A stretch of 9,368 nucleotides of DNA, from NCBI GenBank assembly GCA_030428825.1, contig JAUIEL010000236.1, positions 1 to 9,368 on the forward strand. The letters run 5' to 3'. Source of the stretch: a bacterium (GTDB lineage Bacteria > Planctomycetota > B15-G4 > JADJEK01). Made by a program: the position numbers and the translations under genes. Positions 1-5,480 of the stretch are shown piece after piece (positions within the stretch are counted from its first letter, which is position 1; the number at the start of each line of letters is the position of its first letter). The notes under the pieces were generated by a model. The model was not told the DNA's origin. It did not search any database and saw nothing but the letters and a program-made list of their open reading frames with translations.

Positions 1-1433
1 CACGACGCCGGGGCGATCGCCTCGCGGAGCCCCGTCCACGCCGCGAGACCGAGGAGCGTCGGCGCGAGCGACGGGACGAGGGCGCGGCGGACCCACTCCC
101 CGAGCGGCAGGCCGACGATCCGTCGCGCGAGCGGCCACATCAGGAGGGGCTGGCCGATCGCGGAGACGGCGAGCGAGGCGGCGGCCGCCCCGACCGCGCC
201 GCCGCCGAGCGCCGCCGCCGCGGCCATCGCGACGACCGCCGCGCCGTGCAGGAGGCACGAGGAGATCGCCATCGGGCGGAGGTTGTCGGTCGCCGGGGCG
301 AGCGGCATGAGGAGGATGTTCCCGAGCCGGAGCGGGAGGTGCAGGACCAGGAGCGCCATCACCGTCGCCGCGTCCGCGAACTCCGGCCCGACGTACAGGA
401 CGACCAGCTCCTCGCGGAGGACGACCAGCGGCGTCGCGAACAGGAACGCCCCCCAGAACCCGTACCGGCTGCCGCGGAGGTACAGGGCGCGGAGTCGTCC
501 GCGGTCGGAGCGCGCGTGCAGCGCGACCATCGGCGGGCCGAGCGGTTGGACGGCGAGCCCGACGATCATCTGCAACTGCACCATCACCAGCGAGCCGAGG
601 TGGAAGCAGGCGACGTCGAGGGCTGTCCCGAGCCGGTTCAGGAGCACCGGGACCGCCGCGCGTCGGACCGCCATCGACGCGCCGCGCGCCAGCGACCAGC
701 CGCCGAACGCGGCGAGCCGCGGCGCGCCCTCTCGCCGGACGAGGCCCCGCCGGAACCGCAGCTCCGGCACCAGCCGGCGCGACACGACGAGCGACGCCAG
801 GAGCCCCGCCGTCTCGGCGGCGACCGTGCCGACGACGACCCAGAGGACCCGCGCCTCGACGAGCACGAGGAGCGAGAAGACGAGAGCGAGGCGCGCGAGC
901 TGCGTGCCGAGCGTGAGGAGGGAGTCGAGGAGGAACCGCTGGGTCACGAACGGGCCGACCGTCAGCGGGGAGAGCGCGATCCGGAGGACCGCGAGGACGA
1001 GGAGCAGCCCGAGCATCCGCCGCGCGTCCGGGAGGTGCTCCGGGCCGACGCCGAGCAGCGGCCCGGCGCCGGCGATCACGACGCTCCCGATCGCCGCCGC
1101 CCCCGCGGCGAGGAGGAGGGAGAGCGGGAGCGCGGTCGAGACGACCTCGGTCACTCCGCGGGGGTCGCCCCGGCTGAGCCGCTCGACCGCGAAGCGTCCG
1201 ACGGCGCCGGTCAGCGTGCTCGTCAGCAGCGGCAGGAGGAGCATCGGCGCGAGGACGACCGGGTAGAGCGCGTACTCCTCGACCGCGACGTGGCGCAGCA
1301 GGTAGCGCTGCAGCCAGACCAGGAGCACGACGTTCGCGACCTGTCCGCCGACGGAGGCGGCGGCGTTGATCAGCACGATCCGCTTCCGGACGGGGACGCG
1401 GGACCGTGTGTCGGGCGGCGGATCGGGGTTCAT
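1..1433 (-). CDS. Wzx-type polysaccharide flippase (partial, 3' end outside window)
   Basis: The reverse strand is open from an ATG at 1433 to the left edge (477 full codons, no stop reached), so the C-terminus is missing. I read it by hand: it starts MNPDPPPDTRSRVPVRKR, then runs through about a dozen hydrophobic stretches separated by short Arg-rich loops, such as residues ~20-40 and ~54-80. This is the layout of the MATE/MOP superfamily of lipid-linked oligosaccharide flippases (Wzx/RfbX, Polysacc_synt), usually 420-500 residues, so little is probably lost. By family, it would move undecaprenyl-diphosphate-linked repeat units across the inner membrane. GGAAG lies about 6 nt before the ATG and supports this start. 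The neighbouring WecA-like, Wzy-like and glycosyltransferase genes fit the role. It is divergent from the gene at 1608. A lipid flippase of the MurJ kind is less likely given the context. Substrate cannot be read from sequence. Confidence 0.88.
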   Translation of the reverse strand, partial: MNPDPPPDTRSRVPVRKRIVLINAAASVGGQVANVVLLVWLQRYLLRHVAVEEYALYPVVLAPMLLLPLLTSTLTGAVGRFAVERLSRGDPRGVTEVVSTALPLSLLLAAGAAAIGSVVIAGAGPLLGVGPEHLPDARRMLGLLLVLAVLRIALSPLTVGPFVTQRFLLDSLLTLGTQLARLALVFSLLVLVEARVLWVVVGTVAAETAGLLASLVVSRRLVPELRFRRGLVRREGAPRLAAFGGWSLARGASMAVRRAAVPVLLNRLGTALDVACFHLGSLVMVQLQMIVGLAVQPLGPPMVALHARSDRGRLRALYLRGSRYGFWGAFLFATPLVVLREELVVLYVGPEFADAATVMALLVLHLPLRLGNILLMPLAPATDNLRPMAISSCLLHGAAVVAMAAAAALGGGAVGAAAASLAVSAIGQPLLMWPLARRIVGLPLGEWVRRALVPSLAPTLLGLAAWTGLREAIAPAS

Positions 1434-1508
1434 CGCTCTTCCGGAGTCTATCGGTTCGTCGCGCACAACCTCTTGCTCGGAAAAAGGATCCGTCCGGGCG
1501 TCCCCGCC

Positions 1509-1540
1509 GCCGGTCGCCGAATCCGCGGCCGGTCTCGATT
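1509..1540. repeat. Imperfect direct repeat, 19-nt period
   Basis: GCCGGTC occurs at 1509-1515 and again at 1528-1534. The bases after each copy are also similar (GCCGAAT against TCGATT). The period is 19 nt, close to two helical turns. It sits in the divergent gap and could be a pair of regulator half-sites, but in DNA this rich in GC a 7-nt exact repeat can arise by chance. Confidence 0.3.
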
Positions 1541-1548
1541 CTGGCGCC

Positions 1549-1560
1549 ATTTCTGGAAAT
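1549..1560. promoter_or_regulatory. AT-rich 12-bp palindrome, candidate operator
   Basis: ATTTCTGGAAAT consists of two perfect 5-bp inverted arms (ATTTC and GAAAT) around a TG centre. It ends 47 bases before the chosen ATG at 1608. Its AT content stands out sharply against the surrounding sequence. Its shape and position fit a dimeric regulator site or part of a promoter. No regulator is identified, although the gene at 1608 has a possible helix-turn-helix. Confidence 0.35.
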
Positions 1561-1594
1561 GAGTGTGGTGGGATGGGGGGGTGAGTCGTCGAGT

Positions 1595-1598
1595 GGAG
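1595..1598 (+). promoter_or_regulatory. Ribosome binding site deciding the start at 1608
   Basis: GGAG lies 9 nt upstream of ATG 1608. In-frame GTG codons at 1563 and 1581 would extend the protein by 15 or 9 residues. Those extra residues come from the low-complexity G-run region, so the ATG is preferred. Confidence 0.55.
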
Positions 1599-1607
1599 AA
1601 CTCGTCC

Positions 1608-2849
1608 ATGGCCGGATCGACCGCCGCCGCCGGATCGACGTTCGAGGAGCATGCCCGCGCGGTGATCGCCGCGCTGAAGCAGGCGCTCGCGGACCTCGTC
1701 GACGCGCTGCCGGTTCCTCCCGCGAGCGGTCCGACCGAGCTCGGCCGCGCGCTCCGCGTCGACACCAAGCTCGCCTGGAAGGTGACGAACCTGCTCGAGC
1801 GGAGCGACCCGTTCGAGGCCGGCCTGTACGTCCCGGGCGCGCAGGCGATGCGGCGGTTCTGCTCCGCGGCGGAGGAGCAGGGCGCGCCGGCGCCGATCGT
1901 GGCGCGCGTCCGCGCGGGGTACCGGGCGTTCGACGAGCTGGCGCGCGAACACGCGGGCGACCGGCGCTCGCTCGACATGATGCTCGCCGGCCAGGTCTCG
2001 ACCGAGAACCGGACCGCGCAGCTCGACCACCGGAAGGCGGCGTACCGCGCGAACAGCTACCTCTGGGGCGTCCAGGCCCGGCTGCAGCTCAAGACGGTGG
2101 TGGTGGCGCCGTCCGCCGACCCGACCCGGCTCGACGCCGTCGTCCTGAACGGCTTCGTCGACCTCCGTCGGATCCGCCCGAAGGCGCCGTGGCGGATCAC
2201 GGCCGCGTACTCCGTCGACGACGAGGGGACGGTCCACACCGGCTTCGACTGGCGTCCGCTCGACCCCGAGGCGTCGGTCGCCGATCCGCAGAAGGGGCCG
2301 CCGCTCGTGCGGGAGTTCTGCTCGAAGAACCTCCCGGACATCGACGTCCTGCCGGGCGAGGCGGGCGCGACGCAGTACGCGTTCCGCGAGGGGCCGGTCG
2401 GCCGCCGCGGCGCCGCGACGTGCGTGATCGGCGAGGTGCTGCGCGCGGTCGAGCCGCGCTACCGCCAGGCGGCGTACGAGGTCCTCGGCACCTACCTCCG
2501 CCTCCACACCCCGGTCGAGCACGCCGTCCTCGACCTCGCCGTTCACGAGGACCTGTTCGACGCCTTCCATCCGCGGGCGCACCTCTTCAGCGGCCTCTTC
2601 TCCGGCGAGCTGTTCAAGCGGCACCTCGCGTGCGACGAGCTGCCGCTGTTCGAGCGGGTCGACCCGGTGGGGCGCGCGTCGGAGGTGCAATGGCTCCCCG
2701 AGATGCCGCGCTACCGCGACCTGATGCGCCACGCGCTGGAGCGCGTCGACTGGGAGCCCGGCGCGTTCCATGTCCACCGCGTCCGGATGGCGTACCCGCC
2801 GACGCCGACGGCGCTCGTCGTCCGTCAGGACCTCCCCGACCCTCCCTGA
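1608..2849 (+). CDS. Unrecognised protein with possible N-terminal helix-turn-helix
   Basis: A 413-residue protein that I do not recognise. Codon use is strongly GC3-biased and protein-like throughout, and the antisense and other frames here are low complexity, so the gene is real. Residues 12-34 look like an amphipathic helix. Residues ~42-64 (PTELGRALRVDTKLAWKVTN) resemble a helix-turn-helix: 'GPTELGRAL' as the first helix and 'DTKLAWKVTNLLE' as the recognition helix. The remaining ~340 residues are mixed alpha/beta with several Trp, His and Cys residues and no obvious signal peptide or membrane span, so it is probably cytoplasmic. It is first in a run of four genes, 49 nt ahead of the epimerase. 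That position, plus the possible DNA-binding end, makes a local regulator one option. An enzyme unrelated to the polysaccharide cluster is equally possible. In-frame GTG starts exist at 1563 and 1581. Confidence 0.85.
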   Translation: MAGSTAAAGSTFEEHARAVIAALKQALADLVDALPVPPASGPTELGRALRVDTKLAWKVTNLLERSDPFEAGLYVPGAQAMRRFCSAAEEQGAPAPIVARVRAGYRAFDELAREHAGDRRSLDMMLAGQVSTENRTAQLDHRKAAYRANSYLWGVQARLQLKTVVVAPSADPTRLDAVVLNGFVDLRRIRPKAPWRITAAYSVDDEGTVHTGFDWRPLDPEASVADPQKGPPLVREFCSKNLPDIDVLPGEAGATQYAFREGPVGRRGAATCVIGEVLRAVEPRYRQAAYEVLGTYLRLHTPVEHAVLDLAVHEDLFDAFHPRAHLFSGLFSGELFKRHLACDELPLFERVDPVGRASEVQWLPEMPRYRDLMRHALERVDWEPGAFHVHRVRMAYPPTPTALVVRQDLPDPP

Positions 2850-2898
2850 GTCCGGAGATGTTCGTGCTTCCGATCCCCCCCGATCGACGAGAGTCCCC

Positions 2899-3915
2899 AT
2901 GAGTCACCCCCCGAGCAAGCTCTCCCCTCGTGTCCTCGTCACCGGCGCCGGCGGCTTCATCGGCGGCCACCTGGTCGCCGAGCTCCGCCGCCGCGGCGTC
3001 GGCCCGATCCGCGCCGTCGACGTCAAGCCGATCGGCGAGTGGTTCCAGCGCTTCGACGACGTCGAGAACCTCCGCCTCGACCTGCGGGACGCCGGCGCGT
3101 GCCACACCGCCGCGGCGGGCGTCTCGACCGTCTACCAGCTCGCGTGCGACATGGGGGGGATGGGGTTCATCGAGAACCAGAAGGCGGCGTGCATGCTCTC
3201 GGTCCTGATCAGCACGAACATGCTGGTCGCGGCGCGCGACGCCGGGGTCGAGCGGTTCTTCTACGCGTCGTCCGCCTGCGTCTACAACGCCGAGAAGCAG
3301 AAGGACGCCGACGTCGTCGCGCTGCGGGAGGAGGACGCGTATCCGGCGATGCCCGAGGACGGGTACGGCTGGGAGAAGCTCTTCTCCGAGCGGATGTGCC
3401 GTCACTTCCGCGAGGACTTCGGCATCGAGACCCGGATCGCGCGGTACCACAACGTCTACGGCCCGCACGGGACGTGGGACGGCGGTCGCGAGAAGGCGCC
3501 GGCCGCGATCTGCCGGAAGGTGATCGAGGCGAAGGCGAGCGGCGACCTCGAGATCGAGATCTGGGGGGACGGCTCGCAGACCCGGTCGTTCACCTTCATC
3601 GACGACTGCCTCGAGGGGACGCTCCGCCTCACCGCGAGCGACGTGATCGACCCGCTGAACGTCGGCTCGGAGGAGCTCGTCACGATCGACGCCCTCGTCG
3701 GCGTGGTCGAGGAGATCGCGGGGGTCCGTCTGCGCCGCCGCTACCGGCTCGACGCGCCGCTCGGCGTCCGCGGCCGAAACTCCGACAACACGTCGATCCG
3801 TGCCGCCCTCGGCTGGGCCCCGTCGACCTCGCTGCGGGACGGGATGGAGCGGACGTACGCTTGGATCCACGACCAGTTCCACGCGGTCTCCCGCGTCGCG
3901 CGGACCGGGACCTGA
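2899..3915 (+). CDS. GDP-mannose 3,5-epimerase-like NAD-dependent epimerase (extended SDR)
   Basis: This 338-residue protein is a Rossmann-fold extended short-chain dehydrogenase. The NAD-binding glycine motif GAGGFIG is at residues 16-22. It closely follows my memory of plant GDP-mannose 3,5-epimerase: DMGGMGF (84-90), SSACVYN with Cys127, the YxxxK pair Tyr156/Lys160, GTWDGGREKAPA with Lys199, then WGDGSQTRSFTFIDDC and GVRGRNSDN (289-297). The spacing Cys127-Tyr156 (29) and Lys160-Lys199 (39) matches Cys145-Tyr174 and Lys178-Lys217 of the Arabidopsis enzyme, whose Cys and Lys act as acid and base. By family it converts GDP-D-mannose to GDP-L-galactose and/or GDP-L-gulose in the cytoplasm. 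Here this probably feeds polysaccharide synthesis. The start at 2899 was chosen because the protein then begins shortly before the Rossmann motif; an upstream in-frame start at 2770 would overlap the previous gene. The ribosome site is weak (GAGAG, 5 nt spacing). The next gene begins 12 nt after its stop. Confidence 0.92.
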   Translation: MSHPPSKLSPRVLVTGAGGFIGGHLVAELRRRGVGPIRAVDVKPIGEWFQRFDDVENLRLDLRDAGACHTAAAGVSTVYQLACDMGGMGFIENQKAACMLSVLISTNMLVAARDAGVERFFYASSACVYNAEKQKDADVVALREEDAYPAMPEDGYGWEKLFSERMCRHFREDFGIETRIARYHNVYGPHGTWDGGREKAPAAICRKVIEAKASGDLEIEIWGDGSQTRSFTFIDDCLEGTLRLTASDVIDPLNVGSEELVTIDALVGVVEEIAGVRLRRRYRLDAPLGVRGRNSDNTSIRAALGWAPSTSLRDGMERTYAWIHDQFHAVSRVARTGT

Positions 3916-3927
3916 GGCGGGACGACG

Positions 3928-5457
3928 ATGGACCACCCCCTCCTCCCCGGATGGATCGCGCTCGCGGTCGGCCTCCTCGCGACGCCGATCGTCCGCGCGG
4001 TCTCGATCCGGCGAGGCTGGGTCGAGCGGCCGGGGGTGCGGCGCGTCCATTCGCGGGCCCTCCCAAGGACCGGGGGGCTCGCGGTCGCCCTCGCCGCCGC
4101 GGTCGCCCTCGTCGTCGCGGACCGGCTCGGGGTCGGGCTCGACGGCCGGGTCGTCACGCTGCTCGCGTGCTCTCTCCCGGTCTTCCTCGTCGGCTGGATC
4201 GACGACGTCCGCGGCGCCGGCCCGAAGGCGAAGCTGCTCGCGCAGACCGGGGCCGGCGTCCTCCTCTGCGCGGCGGGGGTGCGCCTCGACGCGTTCCCGC
4301 TCCCCGGCGGCGGCGCGCTCGAGCTCGGCGTGTTCGCCGCGCCGCTGACGGTCGCCTGGCTGGTGACGGTCTCGAACGCGCTGAACCTGATCGACGGCAG
4401 CGACGGGATCGCGGCGACGCTGACGATCGTCGCCGGGGCGGCGATCGCGGCGGTCGCGCTCCTCGCCGGCGATCCGGCGACGGCGGCGGCGGCCGCGGCG
4501 CTCGTCGGCGCGGCCGCGGCGTTCCTCGCGTTCAACGCGCATCCGGCGACGATCCACCTCGGCGACGGCGGCAGCCTCGGGCTCGGGTTCGCGCTCGGCG
4601 GGCTGCTGGTCGTCGGGGCCGGCCGCGAGGGGGCGCCGTTCGCGGCCGCCGCCGCCCCCGCGCTCGCGTTGGCGATCCCGCTGGCCGACCTCGCGGTCTG
4701 CGTCGTGCGCCGTCGGCTCGTCGGCCGATCGATCGTCGCGCCGGACACGGCGCACCTGCACCACTCCCTGCTGGGCCGAGGCCTGTCGCCGCGCGCCGTC
4801 GCGCTCCTGCTCGGCGGCGTCGCGGCGACGTCTTCCTCGCTCGGCGTGGCGGAGCTCGCCACGCCGGGGCGGCCCGGCCTCCTCGCGCTCGCCGGCCTCG
4901 CGGTGACCGCGCTCCTGTTCGTCCGGGTCGCGCCGCTCCGACCCGGTCCGCTGCTCGCCGCGCACCGGCGCCGCCGGGCGATCGAGCGGTTGCACCGCGA
5001 CCTCCGGAAGCAGCTCGAGCACCTCCAGCTCGTCCTCTGGAACACGTCCGACGCCGACGCCTGGTGGGAGACCGTCGAGCGCGCCGCGCGGTCGCTCGGG
5101 CTGTCGACCGTCGTCGCCGAAGTGACCCCGCGCGCGGGAGCGCCGCACGAGCTCCGCTGGGCGCGCGGCGGCGACGAGACGCCGCCGGTCGTCACCGCCA
5201 CGCTCGCGCCGCGTCCGCCGGCGGGAGTGACGGCGGTCGCTCTCCGCTGCGCGATCGCCGACGGCCCGATCGAGACGGCGGCGGAGCGCCTGTCGTGCTT
5301 CGCTCGCCTGCTGGAAGGGGAGCGGCCGGACTGGGCGGCGCGCCCGGTCGATCCGATCCCGCACCCGAACCCGAACCCCGACGGGCGGCGGCCGCTGCGC
5401 CCCTTCGCCCGGTGGGGACCCGAGGCCCTCGAGAGGGGGCCGTTCCGTGATCCGTGA
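3928..5457 (+). CDS. WecA/TagO-type undecaprenyl-phosphate sugar-1-phosphate transferase with C-terminal extension
   Basis: This 509-residue membrane protein belongs to the MraY/WecA glycosyltransferase family 4 group. It would start repeat-unit synthesis by moving a sugar-1-phosphate (often GlcNAc-1-P) from a UDP-sugar to undecaprenyl phosphate at the inner face of the membrane. The family motifs are all present in order: VHSRALPRTGG (40-50), the Mg-binding Asp pair Asp92-Asp93 in WIDDVRG, NALNLIDGSDG (150-160), HLGDGGS (210-216) and the HLHH loop (276-279). About ten hydrophobic segments cover residues 1-340. The usual family length is near 350. Here a basic helix (HRRRRAIERLHRDL) from ~345 leads into ~160 further soluble residues of unknown role, ending in a Pro/Asn-rich stretch. 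The start has GGGA a few bases upstream and lies 12 nt after the epimerase stop, so the two are probably co-translated. The exact sugar cannot be told from sequence. Confidence 0.92.
   Translation: MDHPLLPGWIALAVGLLATPIVRAVSIRRGWVERPGVRRVHSRALPRTGGLAVALAAAVALVVADRLGVGLDGRVVTLLACSLPVFLVGWIDDVRGAGPKAKLLAQTGAGVLLCAAGVRLDAFPLPGGGALELGVFAAPLTVAWLVTVSNALNLIDGSDGIAATLTIVAGAAIAAVALLAGDPATAAAAAALVGAAAAFLAFNAHPATIHLGDGGSLGLGFALGGLLVVGAGREGAPFAAAAAPALALAIPLADLAVCVVRRRLVGRSIVAPDTAHLHHSLLGRGLSPRAVALLLGGVAATSSSLGVAELATPGRPGLLALAGLAVTALLFVRVAPLRPGPLLAAHRRRRAIERLHRDLRKQLEHLQLVLWNTSDADAWWETVERAARSLGLSTVVAEVTPRAGAPHELRWARGGDETPPVVTATLAPRPPAGVTAVALRCAIADGPIETAAERLSCFARLLEGERPDWAARPVDPIPHPNPNPDGRRPLRPFARWGPEALERGPFRDP
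5361..5380 (+). repeat. Short CCCGAA-type tandem repeat inside coding sequence
   Basis: CCCGAA is repeated and followed by CCCCGA. It encodes a His-Pro-Asn-Pro-Asn-Pro-Asn-Pro-Asp stretch in the tail of the WecA-like protein. It is probably a flexible linker or a slippage-prone tract. Each unit is 6 nt, so gain or loss of a unit would keep the frame. Confidence 0.5.
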
Positions 5458-5458
5458 T
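5445..5458 (+). repeat. 7-bp tandem duplication over the stop codon
   Basis: CCGTGAT occurs twice in a row (5445-5451 and 5452-5458). The second copy contains the TGA stop of the WecA-like gene (5455-5457). Loss of one copy would shift the frame at the very end of this gene. It may be chance. Confidence 0.5.
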
Positions 5459-5465
5459 CCTCGAG

Positions 5466-5472
5466 AAGGAGG
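5466..5472 (+). promoter_or_regulatory. Strong Shine-Dalgarno for the beta-helix gene
   Basis: AAGGAGG lies 8 nt before ATG 5481. It is the closest match to the anti-Shine-Dalgarno consensus that I noticed ahead of any gene in the window. It decides the start in favour of 5481 over an in-frame GTG at 5454 that overlaps the previous stop. It suggests the secreted product is made at a high level relative to its neighbours. Confidence 0.8.
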
Positions 5473-5480
5473 TCCGTGAC

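Larger units (their letters stand above)
1434..1607. promoter_or_regulatory. Divergent intergenic region between flippase and hypothetical gene
   Basis: These 174 bases separate two divergently transcribed genes, so at least one promoter in each direction is expected here. It contains the most AT-rich patches of this half of the window (around 1468-1490 and 1549-1560). I could not place a convincing -35/-10 pair on either strand. TAGACT on the minus strand, shortly before the flippase start, resembles a -10 box but lacks a good -35 partner. The palindrome, direct repeat and G-run inside it are listed separately or as findings. Confidence 0.5.

Noticed and set aside
246..1562. Open frame of 438 codons on the plus strand
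   Set aside because: It is antisense to the flippase frame, which reads as a sensible membrane protein. This one is highly charged low-complexity sequence.
2614..5364. Open frame of 916 codons on the minus strand
   Set aside because: The composition is almost only Arg, Asp, Glu, Ala, Val and Pro with no domain. It is antisense to the epimerase and WecA-like genes.
5424..5441. Small hairpin (GGCCCT, CGAG loop, AGGG with two extra G, then CC) before the WecA-like stop
   Set aside because: The stem is short with a bulge, has no T-tract and lies within coding sequence. A terminator or attenuator call is not supported.
3039..5450. Open frame of 803 codons on the plus strand
   Set aside because: It is an out-of-frame shadow of the epimerase and WecA-like genes, Arg-rich and without motifs.
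5454..5480. GTG start at 5454 for the beta-helix gene, overlapping the previous stop
   Set aside because: The AAGGAGG ribosome site would then be inside the gene, and the signal peptide would be preceded by an acidic nine-residue extension. ATG 5481 fits better.
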